A DNA stretch of 13,922 bases from an uncultured Catenibacterium sp. (GCA_900764725.1 CAAFPB010000267.1:1-13922); one strand, 5' to 3'; shown: positions 1 through 11,072, numbered from the stretch's first letter. Notes: generated by a model from the letters alone, not told the origin. Numbers and translations: made by a program.

Positions 1-34
1 ATAATTCTTTCAAATGTGTTTAGTGATAATAGAA

Positions 35-65
35 AAGGTGTCTGCCGTTTTATAGCTGACACCTT
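35..65. repeat. Intergenic hairpin, possible weak terminator
   Basis: AAGGTGTC at 35-42 and GACACCTT at 58-65 are perfect inverted arms around a 15-nt spacer in which a further GC/GC pair is possible. Read on the minus strand, the second arm runs into TTTTCT, so it could be a weak second terminator behind lysS or the end of a minus-strand transcript. Read on the plus strand there is no U-tract. No gene is visible between the left edge and lysS. Confidence 0.35.
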
Positions 66-76
66 AACTTAATTAC

Positions 77-113
77 CCAATGGTATTAGTTTTCTTTAAC
101 TTAATACCATTGG
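77..113. repeat. 12-bp inverted repeat (stem-loop) downstream of lysS
   Basis: CCAATGGTATTA (77-88) is perfectly complementary to TAATACCATTGG (102-113). GTT (89-91) and AAC (98-100) can extend the stem past one bulged base. No U-run follows on either strand, so it is not a standard intrinsic terminator. It could be a 3'-end RNA structure or a protein site. Confidence 0.5.
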
Positions 114-136
114 TTCTCAATCAACTCCTATTTCAT

Positions 137-182
137 ATTAGTAAAAAGCACATCTCTTACATGAGACGTGCTTTTTACTAAT
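137..182 (-). terminator. lysS terminator, bidirectional form
   Basis: A 15-bp perfect inverted repeat (137-151 and 168-182, ATTAGTAAAAAGCAC and its complement) begins 8 bases past the lysS stop codon. An inner TCTC/GAGA pairing closes the loop. The U-rich run lies inside the distal arm, as in many bidirectional low-GC terminators, so it could also stop plus-strand transcripts coming from the left. Confidence 0.8.
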
Positions 183-190
183 ACATAAAT

Positions 191-1675
191 TTATTTATTC
201 TTCATATGTGGGAATAAGATAACTTCACGGATAGTTTCCTGACCAGTTAATAACATAACTAATCTATCGATACCCATACCCATACCACCAGTTGGTGGAA
301 GACCGTATTCAAGGGCTTCTACATAGTCCATATCCATTTCGTTGGCTTCATCGTTACCTAATTCTTTTTCTTTTAACTGATTTGCGAATCTTTCATACTG
401 ATCATCTGGATCATTTAATTCTGTAAATGCATTTGCATATTCGTTACCACAGATAAATAATTCAAATCTCTGAGTGAAACGAGGATCCTGTAAGTTCTTC
501 TTTGCAAGTGGAGAGATTTCAATTGGATGACCATATACGAATGTTGGTTCTACAATTGTTTCTTCTACATATTTTTCAAAGAATGCATTGATAATATGAC
601 CATATGCAAAGTGTGGTTCTACTTCAATACCATATTCTTCAGCAAGCTTCTTAGCTTCTTCAAAAGTCTTCTGTTCACCAAAGTCAACACCAGTCTTTTC
701 CTTGATTGCATCAACCATAGAGATTCTCTTGAATCCAGGTGCTAATGAAATAGAATGACCTTTGTATTCTACATCATATGTACCATTAACTGTCATTGCG
801 GCATTCGCAATAATACCTTCTGTTAAGTCCATCATACCTTCAAGGTCAGAAAATGCTTTATAGACTTCGATAGTAGTGAATTCTGGGTTATGAGTTCTGT
901 CCATACCTTCATTTCTGAATAAACGACCGATTTCATAAACAGCATCCATACCACCTACGATTAATCTCTTAAGGTTTAATTCTGTTGCGATTCTTAAGTA
1001 GAAATCTTTATCTAATGCATTGAAATGAGTGATGAAAGGCTTAGCTGCTGCACCACCAAGAATAGAGTTCATGATTGGTGTTTCTACTTCTGTATAACCT
1101 TTGTCATCTAAATAATGCTGGATTGAACGAACAATCTTAGGTCTTGTGAAGGCTACTTTACGTGCTTCATCATTCATGATTAAGTCAACATATCTTCTTC
1201 TGAAACGTTCTTCAGTATCTGTTAAACCATGGAACTTTTCTGGTAAAGGTCTTAAAGCCTTAGTAAGGTGTGTATACTTTTCTACTCTTACAGTTAATTC
1301 ACCAGTATGAGTCATGAATACTTCACCATCAACACCGATAATATCACCTAAATCGCTCTTCTTAACTAATTCATAAACATCTTCACCAACAGTATCTTTC
1401 TTGATATATAACTGGATTTTTCCATCTCTATCAAGAAGATTCATAAAGCATACTTTACCTTTTCTTCTCTTTGCAACAATACGACCTGCAATGCTTACAG
1501 CTGGTTTGCTTTCTTCTAATTCTTCTGCAGTCTTACCGCTATAGTTCTTTCTAATGTCTGAAGTATATGCAGTCACATCAAATCTCTGTCCAAATGGATC
1601 AATTCCAAGATCTTTAAGTTCCTGTAACTTCTGTCTTCTTACTAATTCCTGATCAGTAAACTTTCTTTCTTCCAT
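191..1675 (-). CDS. lysS: Lysyl-tRNA synthetase, class II
   Basis: Charges tRNA-Lys with lysine using ATP in the cytoplasm. The 494 residues match the usual bacterial LysS length. An N-terminal OB-fold anticodon-binding domain (about 55-150) precedes the class II catalytic core. Motif 1 lies around [18 protein letters not shown], motif 2 at [14 protein letters not shown] with its catalytic Arg, and motif 3 at [12 protein letters not shown] near the C-terminus. The ATG at 1675 follows AAGAAGGAG with 7 bases of spacing. A sigma-A promoter and a T-box leader lie directly upstream, so expression should respond to uncharged tRNA-Lys. A strong terminator follows the stop. It belongs to the conserved hslO-dusB-lysS block but is separated from dusB here by about 9.4 kb. 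Identification is near certain. Confidence 0.97.
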   Translation of the reverse strand: MEERKFTDQELVRRQKLQELKDLGIDPFGQRFDVTAYTSDIRKNYSGKTAEELEESKPAVSIAGRIVAKRRKGKVCFMNLLDRDGKIQLYIKKDTVGEDVYELVKKSDLGDIIGVDGEVFMTHTGELTVRVEKYTHLTKALRPLPEKFHGLTDTEERFRRRYVDLIMNDEARKVAFTRPKIVRSIQHYLDDKGYTEVETPIMNSILGGAAAKPFITHFNALDKDFYLRIATELNLKRLIVGGMDAVYEIGRLFRNEGMDRTHNPEFTTIEVYKAFSDLEGMMDLTEGIIANAAMTVNGTYDVEYKGHSISLAPGFKRISMVDAIKEKTGVDFGEQKTFEEAKKLAEEYGIEVEPHFAYGHIINAFFEKYVEETIVEPTFVYGHPIEISPLAKKNLQDPRFTQRFELFICGNEYANAFTELNDPDDQYERFANQLKEKELGNDEANEMDMDYVEALEYGLPPTGGMGMGIDRLVMLLTGQETIREVILFPHMKNK

Positions 1676-1696
1676 GTGTGTTCTCCTTCTTTAGAA

Positions 1697-1923
1697 TATA
1701 AAAACTCTCATCCGCTAGGGACGAGAGTTAACCGTGGTACCACCCTTATTCATCTACATAAGTAGACCTCATTAAGCCTTAACGCGGCAACACGTTATTT
1801 TATCACGTTAGATCCAAAATACAGCTCCCAGTCTTTATTCATATCAACTTCCCCATTCCTTTACACCAGCCAGGAATTCTCTCTGCGTTCCATCGATATT
1901 ACTCTTCTGTTCATAGCTTTTAC
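1697..1923 (-). promoter_or_regulatory. T-box riboswitch leader of lysS (lysine specifier)
   Basis: The minus-strand leader has the standard T-box parts in order. An AGAGTA element (S-turn side of the specifier loop) is followed by AGAGAG and GGCTGGTG (Stem I apical region), then GAATAAAGACTGGGAGC. That last segment contains AAA (1836-1834) or AAG (1835-1833), both lysine codons, at the specifier position. The antiterminator T-box is AAGGGTGGTACCACGGT (1747-1731), with the TGG bulge that pairs with the tRNA NCCA end. An 11-bp terminator stem (1729-1703, one G-U pair) ends in U5. Uncharged tRNA-Lys should favour read-through into lysS. The family is certain; the exact specifier register is inferred. 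Confidence 0.93.
1698..1729 (-). terminator. T-box conditional terminator of lysS leader
   Basis: AACTCTCGTCC (1729-1719) pairs with GGATGAGAGTT (1713-1703) around a CTAGC loop, followed by TTTTTAT. The 5' arm directly follows the T-box sequence, so it competes with the antiterminator, and it lies 23 bases or more before the lysS start. Confidence 0.88.
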
Positions 1924-1929
1924 TCAAGT

Positions 1930-1959
1930 ATTATAGACAATAAATAAATATGTTGTCAA
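1930..1959 (-). promoter_or_regulatory. Sigma-A promoter of lysS T-box leader
   Basis: TTGACA (1959-1954) and TATAAT (1935-1930) are both perfect consensus hexamers, separated by 18 bases. Transcription would start near 1923, just before the T-box Stem I. The -35 box begins 34 bases beyond the yitT-family stop codon. No intrinsic terminator is visible between them, so read-through from that gene may also enter the leader. Confidence 0.88.
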
Positions 1960-1993
1960 GGTCAATTTATACGTCTTATTCAATCTAATTTGT

Positions 1994-2851
1994 CTATAGA
2001 CGTTTTTCAAATCCACCAAGGATTTCTGAATCTTCACTAATAGTCACAAATGCCTGTGGATCAATATCATGTACTATCTTTTTGAATGTTTTCATTTCAT
2101 ATTTATTAATAGCACAATAAAGAATATATTGATCATTGTCTGTATAAGCACCCTTACCCATCCAGTAAGTTACACCTCTACCAGTCTTTTCCATAATCAC
2201 ATTCTTCATATCTTTTTCTTTAGTGAAGATTAATGCAATCACATTGATATTCTGATAGTGGATACGGTCACTAATGAAATACAATACAAATACAAAAATA
2301 ATAGAATAAAGTGTAGTCTGTAAGTCAAAGATGAATGCACAGCAAGTTAAAATAACTGCATTCACAATAGTTGATAACTTACCTACTGAGAATCCTGGTT
2401 TAGTCTTAGATAAGCATACACCCGCAATATCAATACCACCTGTACTACCACTACCTTTTAGGGCGAGTCCTACACCCACACCACACATAATAGCCCCAAA
2501 GATACAGTTAGATAACATATCAGGCATTACTGGATGTGTTAAGTTAGGTAAGAAAGATAATGTGATAGTCTGTACGACAATACTCATACCTGTTTTAAGA
2601 CAGAATTCTCTGTTCAAGATTCTATATCCCATAATAAATAATGGAATATTAATCATGAAGTTGATGATCCCTACAATGTTCATTGATTTAGGGATTGGCA
2701 ATAGTTTTCTTACAAAAACTTCAATAATCTGTGCTGTACCGATTGCACCTCCAAAGTTCAAGCCATTAGGTGTTACGAACAACCAGATTCCTAAAGATAA
2801 TAAAATACTTCCGGCAATCACTTCACCGTACTTTTCTAGATTTTCCCTCAT
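1994..2851 (-). CDS. YitT family membrane protein (DUF161/DUF2179)
   Basis: A 285-residue integral membrane protein of the YitT family, whose transported substrate or role is not established. The N-terminal two-thirds holds about five or six hydrophobic segments, with family-typical glycine-rich turns such as TPNGLNFGGAIG (about 27-38) and GSGSTGGIDI (about 132-141). The soluble C-terminal 80 residues match the DUF2179 domain, with GRGVTYWMGKGAY and the closing SEDSEILGGFEKR. The ATG at 2851 has AAAGAGGG 5 bases upstream. It stands alone: the regulator gene upstream ends in a terminator at 2896-2920, and lysS has its own promoter. A TATGAT sequence occurs upstream but no matching -35 is visible, so leakage through that terminator may contribute. 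Family assignment is secure; function is unknown. Confidence 0.9.
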   Translation of the reverse strand: MRENLEKYGEVIAGSILLSLGIWLFVTPNGLNFGGAIGTAQIIEVFVRKLLPIPKSMNIVGIINFMINIPLFIMGYRILNREFCLKTGMSIVVQTITLSFLPNLTHPVMPDMLSNCIFGAIMCGVGVGLALKGSGSTGGIDIAGVCLSKTKPGFSVGKLSTIVNAVILTCCAFIFDLQTTLYSIIFVFVLYFISDRIHYQNINVIALIFTKEKDMKNVIMEKTGRGVTYWMGKGAYTDNDQYILYCAINKYEMKTFKKIVHDIDPQAFVTISEDSEILGGFEKRL

Positions 2852-2895
2852 AGCGTCCCTCTTTCATCTCATATCATAGAACATTAAAACAAATA

Positions 2896-2920
2896 AAAGA
2901 ATGCCTTTCAAGCATTCTTT
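2896..2920 (-). terminator. Terminator at end of beta-glucoside operon
   Basis: AAAGAATGC (2920-2912) pairs with GCATTCTTT (2904-2896) around a 7-base loop, followed by TATTTGTTTT. The 5' arm overlaps two of the three bases of the stop codon (2919-2921) of the RpiR gene, so the stem forms immediately at the translation stop. Confidence 0.82.
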
Positions 2921-3647
2921 AGTAAATTCCATATTCGATAAATATATTCGCAATAGCCTCAATGATATATAGAACAGGCACCTGTGTGGCTGAACTATAG
3001 AAGTCACTGTTTTTAGTACTTGGTACATAATATGTAATTGCAAGATCAGAGATCTTTGCCGCTGTTGAAGAGGCATTATTTGTGACTACAATAATCTTGA
3101 TACCATATCTTTTTAAGTCTTTGATACGATCAATGATTTCTTTTGTTTCTCCTGAAACAGTAAAGAAAAGGGCGCAGTCATTTTCATCATACATACCTCT
3201 AAAACGGGCACTGAAGTCTTCACTATACATCGTACGTTTCCCTTTACGATTAAATAGAGAAGCCGCAAACTTTGCGATAGCGTCACTTAAGCCAATCCCT
3301 GAACAAATGACTTCACGACTATTCACAATCAGTTCTGCAGCCTGATGAATGAGTTCATCAAACTCTTTATTATCCACACGATTAAAATAATCGAGGATAA
3401 AGTTTAATGCACGTTTGTTTTGGACAGGCTTATCTTCCTGATCCAATTTCATTTCTGCTTTCCACTCTAGAAACCCTTCATAACCAAGCTTCTTTGCGAC
3501 TCTTGAAATCATAGATTGAGACACATGAAGATCTGTAGATAAATCTTTAAGTTTCATATGAATCACTTCATGACGATGAGAAATAATGTAGTTGTAAATA
3601 TCTAATTCTAAATCACTTAATTGATTCATTTGATCTACCGTAACCAT
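2919..3647 (-). CDS. RpiR/MurR family transcriptional regulator (operon-distal)
   Basis: A 242-residue sugar-phosphate-responsive regulator. Residues 1-75 form the RpiR helix-turn-helix domain, with MKLKDLSTDLHVSQSMISRVAKKLGY as its core. Residues about 100-240 form a SIS sugar-phosphate isomerase fold, with GIGLSDAIAKF and the ligand-loop TVSGETKEII. The ATG at 3647 has GGAGG 6 bases upstream, which favours it over the internal ATG at 3629. It is the last gene of the EIIC-GH1-ROK-RDD operon, 31 bases after the RDD gene. Its SD and start codon lie in a hairpin (3646-3672), suggesting translational coupling. The likely effector is a phosphorylated sugar from the operon's own pathway, and the target may be the palindrome before EIIC. 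Both are inferences. Confidence 0.92.
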   Translation of the reverse strand: MVTVDQMNQLSDLELDIYNYIISHRHEVIHMKLKDLSTDLHVSQSMISRVAKKLGYEGFLEWKAEMKLDQEDKPVQNKRALNFILDYFNRVDNKEFDELIHQAAELIVNSREVICSGIGLSDAIAKFAASLFNRKGKRTMYSEDFSARFRGMYDENDCALFFTVSGETKEIIDRIKDLKRYGIKIIVVTNNASSTAAKISDLAITYYVPSTKNSDFYSSATQVPVLYIIEAIANIFIEYGIY

Positions 3648-3672
3648 AAGATACCTCCAATAGGTATCTTAT
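3646..3672 (-). promoter_or_regulatory. Hairpin enclosing SD and start codon of rpiR gene
   Basis: ATAAGATACCT (3672-3662 on the minus strand) is perfectly complementary to AGGTATCTTAT (3656-3646), with an ATTGG loop. The SD sequence GGAGG is split between the loop (GG) and the stem (AGG), and A and T of the ATG are paired in the stem. The RDD stop codon lies only 6 bases upstream, so a terminating ribosome would open the stem. It could equally be a DNA operator for an RpiR dimer. Confidence 0.65.
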
Positions 3673-3678
3673 CATACT

Positions 3679-4323
3679 TTACGCAAATTTCTTTTTCATT
3701 TTCTTATTCTGTTTCTTATTTTTCTTTTCAATACTCAACAACATATTCTTGTAGTCTTCTGACTTGATGTCTACAACAAGTGTATGTGAGACAATATCAT
3801 GTAATGATTTCTTAGATTTTAAGATAATCACTAGTATTGCAGATAATACAGAAATAACGAGTCCTACTTTATTCCAGATAGATGCAATATTGTATCCAGT
3901 TAATACATTCACTAACTGATGAAACATATTACTGCATGTATAAATGCTTCCTTCTACTAAGAAGATCATAATAACCTGTCTGATGATCAGTTGTTTCACA
4001 TTCACTTCTTGATAATCATCATTCACAATCTTTAGACCAAGTAGTTTTTTACCTAATGTCTGTCCCTTCCACATAATAGGCAATACTACATAGTATACAA
4101 GTGCAACTGAGAGTGAAAGAACACCTGCAAGCACTTGATAATATCCCTTAAATATAGATAACTGCTGAGGAATATAGACAGCATCCTTATGAAGAGACAT
4201 ATATAACAGAATAAGAGGAAGTGATGATAAGACACTTCCTAAATACCAATCAATACCATAAGCAATTATACGTTTGATATAACCTGTTTTATTCACCGGT
4301 TCATTTCTCAATTTATTCCACAT
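3679..4323 (-). CDS. RDD family integral membrane protein
   Basis: A 214-residue membrane protein with the RDD-family signature. The Arg-Asp motif appears as RIIAYGIDWYLGS (R18, D25) at the start of TM1, and the family's second hallmark GQTLGKKLLGLKIV follows another segment. About four hydrophobic segments are visible (roughly 20-45, 63-87, 110-130 and 148-167). The C-terminus is a very basic tail of about 15 residues rich in KK and KN, probably cytoplasmic. Known RDD proteins have varied proposed roles, some in ion transport, and no substrate can be read here. It lies 17 bases after the ROK kinase gene, with AAAGGAGG 8 bases before the ATG, so it is part of the sugar operon. That is an unusual companion for a PTS operon. 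Confidence 0.85.
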   Translation of the reverse strand: MWNKLRNEPVNKTGYIKRIIAYGIDWYLGSVLSSLPLILLYMSLHKDAVYIPQQLSIFKGYYQVLAGVLSLSVALVYYVVLPIMWKGQTLGKKLLGLKIVNDDYQEVNVKQLIIRQVIMIFLVEGSIYTCSNMFHQLVNVLTGYNIASIWNKVGLVISVLSAILVIILKSKKSLHDIVSHTLVVDIKSEDYKNMLLSIEKKNKKQNKKMKKKFA

Positions 4324-4340
4324 CTTATCATCCTCCTTTA

Positions 4341-7979
<3,639 letters not shown>

Positions 7980-8014
7980 TTTGTTTCTCCTCTTCAAATT
8001 TTTTCGGCCGATAT

Positions 8015-8033
8015 TGAAAACGATTTCGTTTTC
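8015..8033. promoter_or_regulatory. Operator palindrome overlapping a cre-like site before EIIC
   Basis: GAAAACGATTTCGTTTTC (8016-8033) has 8-bp arms, GAAAACGA and TCGTTTTC, around 2 bases. TGAAAACGATTTCG (8015-8028, plus strand) fits the catabolite-responsive cre consensus TGNAANCGNWNNCW in all but the last base. A weak minus-strand -10, TAGAAT (8047-8042), places the start near 8035, so the site covers roughly +2 to +20, typical for repression. No good -35 is visible. Which regulator binds (RpiR, CcpA or both) is not determined. Confidence 0.6.
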
Positions 8034-8062
8034 CGTAATTGATTCTATCAGAAGAATAAAAA

Positions 8063-8085
8063 TAAAAAAAGGGCTTGAAGCCCTT
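8063..8085 (-). terminator. Terminator of dusB-AmmeMemoRadiSam-rpiR operon
   Basis: AAGGGCT (8085-8079) pairs with AGCCCTT (8075-8069) around a 3-base loop, followed directly by a run of T and then ATTTTTATT. It separates the RpiR gene upstream from the EIIC operon and lies just before the presumed EIIC promoter. Confidence 0.88.
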
Positions 8086-8093
8086 CTTGAATG

Positions 8094-8109
8094 GTATGCA
8101 TACTATGCA
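8094..8109. repeat. Overlapping short palindromes in rpiR 3' region
   Basis: GTATGCATAC (8094-8103) is a perfect 10-bp palindrome. It overlaps TGCATA-C-TATGCA (8097-8109), a 6+1+6 inverted repeat. They lie between the RpiR stop codon and its terminator. Purpose is unknown; it may be a protein site or incidental. Confidence 0.4.
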
Positions 8110-8119
8110 AAAAGTTTCA

Positions 8120-8851
8120 CTATTGTAACGAATTGTGACACATGCGCTGAGTTGTATTAGAAAGAATCTCGATGATACTTAATGCCGGCACCTGAGTCGT
8201 ATGCGAAAAAACTTCGTTTCTTATATCATTGATATAGTAGCTGATATTATAATCACTCATTTTCGCAAGTGTATTGTCATCCGATGCCGTAATTGTGATT
8301 AAAGTACTACCAGCCGCTTTATAGCCATTGGCTTTTCTAATAAGCTCAGGTGTATCTCCTGAAACAGATAACATCACAACAACAATACTACTCCCATCCA
8401 TGGATACCTTCTGATAAGGGTCTGTGAGGGCTGCACTAAAGAAACCATTGGTAGAAAAGCGTCTGGCTGCATATTCCGCAATCTTACCTGAATCTCCCAT
8501 ACCATCAAAGATAATCATATTCGCATCACCTAGTATATAAGCGACTTCCTTGAATAAATCCTGATAATAGGGCGTATTGAACTTCTTTAAACAGTCTATA
8601 GTTTCATCTAAGTCATTGACTGTTAGAAGAGAGACTTCTTTTTCTTCTTTCTTATAGGCATACTTTAATTCTGGGAAGCTATCATACCCCATCTTCTTCA
8701 CAAAACGCACAATAGAAGCTGTAGATGTTGGTATTTCATCTGCGAGTTCTCTTATACTCATATAAGGGAATTGAATACTGTGCTTCAATATATAGTTATA
8801 TATACGCATATCTGTTGTACTAAAGCTTTTAATCTTTTCTTCATTAAACAT
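8120..8851 (-). CDS. RpiR/MurR family transcriptional regulator (upstream of EIIC)
   Basis: A 243-residue regulator. An N-terminal RpiR helix-turn-helix (about 1-75, core MSIRELADEIPTSTASIVRFVKKMGY) is followed by a SIS sugar-phosphate domain (about 95-235) with GMGDSGKIAEYAARRF and the ligand loop SVSGDTPELI. The ending, TQVPALSIIEILSN, parallels TQVPVLYIIEAIAN in the other RpiR protein, so the two are paralogous though clearly diverged. Its ATG follows the stop of the radical SAM gene with no base between; AGAGG lies about 10 bases upstream inside that gene. By position it is the natural candidate regulator of the EIIC operon beginning beyond its terminator. It is nevertheless transcribed with the AmmeMemoRadiSam genes, so it may respond to that pathway. 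Confidence 0.92.
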   Translation of the reverse strand: MFNEEKIKSFSTTDMRIYNYILKHSIQFPYMSIRELADEIPTSTASIVRFVKKMGYDSFPELKYAYKKEEKEVSLLTVNDLDETIDCLKKFNTPYYQDLFKEVAYILGDANMIIFDGMGDSGKIAEYAARRFSTNGFFSAALTDPYQKVSMDGSSIVVVMLSVSGDTPELIRKANGYKAAGSTLITITASDDNTLAKMSDYNISYYINDIRNEVFSHTTQVPALSIIEILSNTTQRMCHNSLQ

Positions 8852-9667
8852 CTAACAATTACCTCTATATACATTCTTTAAATATTTCTTTGCCACTTCT
8901 ATCATTTGATCAATGAGTTTGATGGATGTAGGAGATTCATGATAGTGGTACTGGGGAAAATAGCGTGTGATATGTAACACAATATTTGGATCAATAGATG
9001 CTAACCACTTCGCTTCTTCTTCCATATCTTTGAGATTATCATTGATACCAGGGACAATTAAAGAAGTGATTTCTAGATGACTTGTAGAAGCATAGTAAAT
9101 ACTATTCTTAACTGTTTCTAAGTCACCTGATAACTTCTTATAGATATCTTCTTTAAATCCTTTTAAATCAATATTCCATGCATCTACGAGTGGTTTGAGT
9201 TCCTTCATATATTTCTCTTCTATCATCCCGTTAGATACAATCACTGTCTTTAAATCATGCTTCTTACATAATACAAATGTATCATAAATAAACTCATAAC
9301 TGATGAGTGGTTCATTATACGTAAACGCAATACCAATATTCCCTTCTTTTTTTAGATTCAAAGCCACTTCTACAAGTTTTTCAGGTGTTGTATGCACTTG
9401 TGTAGATAAGCCTTGATCTTGCGATATGGTATAGTTCTGACAGAAAGGACATTTCATATTACAGCCATAAGAACCGACAGATAGAATCTTTGTATCTGGA
9501 TAAAAATGATAGAGAGGTTTCTTTTCAATAGGATCTAGAGAAAGAGAAGTAATAGCACCATAATCTTTTAAAACTATGCATCCTTCTTTATTTATTCTTT
9601 GATGACAAAAGCCTGTCTGTCCTTCTTTTAGTACACAATGATGAGGACACAAATCACATCTAGTCAT
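8852..9667 (-). CDS. AmmeMemoRadiSam system radical SAM enzyme
   Basis: A 271-residue radical SAM protein of the type that occurs with AMMECR1 and MEMO-like proteins; its reaction is not established. The iron-sulfur motif CNMKCPFC (Cys69, Cys73, Cys76, CxxxCxxC) binds the SAM cluster. An N-terminal cysteine group (Cys4, Cys7, Cys11, Cys21 in CDLCPHHC and GQTGFC) resembles a second metal site and is typical of this subfamily. [13 protein letters not shown] and VIVSNGMI are core radical SAM strands shared with pyruvate-formate-lyase-activating-type enzymes. The ATG at 9667 overlaps the fusion gene's stop by 8 bases, with AGGTGAT just upstream, and its stop abuts the RpiR start. Such coupling suggests a complex or sequential action with the fusion protein. 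Family assignment is strong. Confidence 0.92.
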   Translation of the reverse strand: MTRCDLCPHHCVLKEGQTGFCHQRINKEGCIVLKDYGAITSLSLDPIEKKPLYHFYPDTKILSVGSYGCNMKCPFCQNYTISQDQGLSTQVHTTPEKLVEVALNLKKEGNIGIAFTYNEPLISYEFIYDTFVLCKKHDLKTVIVSNGMIEEKYMKELKPLVDAWNIDLKGFKEDIYKKLSGDLETVKNSIYYASTSHLEITSLIVPGINDNLKDMEEEAKWLASIDPNIVLHITRYFPQYHYHESPTSIKLIDQMIEVAKKYLKNVYRGNC

Positions 9668-11027
9668 GTCTGATCACCTTGAATCTTTCTATCTTGATCT
9701 TCTCTCCTTCATGAATACCTGCTTTATGACAGGCTATCTGAATCTGATCAGTGACTGTATCCACACCCTCTAAGTCAGGTAAGAGTAAGCCTCTTTTAGA
9801 GCCATGTGATACAATAATACCATAAATACGAGGATTTAATGTACTGATATCATCTACTGCTTCTATTTCTCCTAATACATCGACTGATATCACTAGATTA
9901 TCTAGTTCTTCTTCTGTAATAGGATCAAAGCGTGGATCTTCACTACATGCACTGATCGCATTATGGACTATTTCTAACGCAATATTATCCTGCACAGGCA
10001 TAAAGGTACCAATACAGCCTCTTAAACGTCCTTCTTCATGAATAGAGACAAAGACACCTGCACGTCTTTTCATCTCTTCTATTACTTCAGGTTTGATTTC
10101 TACTTTCTCTTTTACATAATGTTCAATTGTGGTTCTTGCAAGTCTGACATAGTCATCTTCATGTTCTTTGATCTTCTTAACTTCTTCCTGCATCTTCTTT
10201 TCATATTGGTTTCCTATATCACGTGTTAGATCATCACCACATATTTCAAAGCCACATATACCATAGCCTACTCCAAATGGTCCTTCATAAGAATAATAGT
10301 GTGGTTTAATCTTCTTTTGGTCTAAAACACCTGCCATGATCTGAAATGATCTAAGTCCACATTCAGCAGCTGCTTCAGTAAAGATGGGATCAAAGGTGAG
10401 AAAACGCATAAAATCACTATTCTTCCATGCTGTAATAATATCATGATCAAAGAGCGGTCCTTCTTCTTTATAACCATATGGACCATCTTCTTTTAAACAA
10501 TGAGATAAATCACCACTCGCAATCAGTAAGACATTCTTATCTCCTACCGCTTCCTTAATACATTGTCCAAAGCGATAATGAGTGAGTGGAGATAAACCTG
10601 ATATTCCTATTCTTACGACTTTATAGTCCTTGAGATACTTATTTAAGAAATAAAGAGGAATCATTGTGCCATGATCTAAATCATCATCTTTTCCTAATGT
10701 TCCTGCAAAAATATGATTCTTCTTGGCAGATTGAGTGATCTTCTTAACAAGTTCTGTATCATAATCCACTTCTATTTTGACTTCTCCTGCATGGAATTGA
10801 CTAAAGTCTCCTGATGCATGAATACCAGGAGAAATATGAATATAATCACTATAGGCGATAGCATGAGGACTAATCACAATAACTGTTTCTATTGGAAGAG
10901 TAGATACATATTTCATAATGGATTCATAAGATTGTATTGTGTTTGTAATACCCTTTTCTTCCCCTCTCCCTATTTCAGGAATAATTAATGGAGGATGAGG
11001 CACACACATTGCATAAAGTACAGACAT
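9660..11027 (-). CDS. Extradiol-dioxygenase-like / AMMECR1 fusion (AmmeMemoRadiSam protein A type)
   Basis: A 455-residue two-domain protein. Residues about 1-265 are a class III extradiol-dioxygenase-like (LigB/MEMO superfamily) domain. Candidate metal-site segments are CVPHPPLI (8-15), ISPHA (about 53-57), [11 protein letters not shown] (about 113-123) and GDLSHCL (about 172-178). A charged, lysine-rich linker leads to a C-terminal AMMECR1 domain (about 285-455) with the hallmark LRGCIGTF and a following SEDPRFDPI segment. Substrate and reaction are unknown for the whole system. It lies 43 bases after dusB and overlaps the radical SAM gene by 8 bases. AAGGAG 8 bases before the ATG supports the start. 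Fusion of the two parts means one polypeptide brings both together with the coupled radical SAM enzyme. Confidence 0.92.
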   Translation of the reverse strand: MSVLYAMCVPHPPLIIPEIGRGEEKGITNTIQSYESIMKYVSTLPIETVIVISPHAIAYSDYIHISPGIHASGDFSQFHAGEVKIEVDYDTELVKKITQSAKKNHIFAGTLGKDDDLDHGTMIPLYFLNKYLKDYKVVRIGISGLSPLTHYRFGQCIKEAVGDKNVLLIASGDLSHCLKEDGPYGYKEEGPLFDHDIITAWKNSDFMRFLTFDPIFTEAAAECGLRSFQIMAGVLDQKKIKPHYYSYEGPFGVGYGICGFEICGDDLTRDIGNQYEKKMQEEVKKIKEHEDDYVRLARTTIEHYVKEKVEIKPEVIEEMKRRAGVFVSIHEEGRLRGCIGTFMPVQDNIALEIVHNAISACSEDPRFDPITEEELDNLVISVDVLGEIEAVDDISTLNPRIYGIIVSHGSKRGLLLPDLEGVDTVTDQIQIACHKAGIHEGEKIKIERFKVIRHD

Positions 11028-11029
11028 AA

Positions 11030-11072
11030 AATCATCTCCTTTATTCTATTATAAAACAAAAAGAAGATGATT
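11030..11072. repeat. Inverted repeat spanning dusB stop and next SD
   Basis: AATCATCT (11030-11037) and AGATGATT (11065-11072) are perfect 8-bp arms separated by 27 bases. On the minus-strand mRNA one arm covers the end of the dusB stop codon and the other the 3' end of the AAGGAG of the fusion gene. A TATAAT (11053-11048) lies between them without a -35. It may modulate translation, but the long loop makes it weak. Confidence 0.3.

Noticed and set aside
527..745. Plus-strand open frame opposite lysS
   Set aside because: It lies wholly inside the antisense of a certain lysS gene, has no ribosome binding site and gives a low-complexity Phe/Tyr/Cys-rich product.
1992..2001. GTCTATAGAC palindrome at the yitT-family stop codon as a terminator
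   Set aside because: It is only 10 bases with no loop and no U-tract; a chance palindrome in AT-rich sequence is likely.
2331..2879. 182-codon plus-strand frame opposite the yitT-family gene
   Set aside because: It is a shadow of the membrane protein's codons; the translation is proline/isoleucine-rich with no recognisable domain, and the minus-strand gene is well supported.
7980..7997. TTG start for EIIC six codons upstream
   Set aside because: The AGGAG lies between this TTG and the ATG at 7979, so it serves the ATG; the family N-terminus also fits MEAIQSF.
11048..11053. TATAAT as an internal promoter for the AmmeMemoRadiSam genes
   Set aside because: No -35-like hexamer lies 16-18 bases upstream (GAGTAA at 17), so co-transcription with dusB is simpler.
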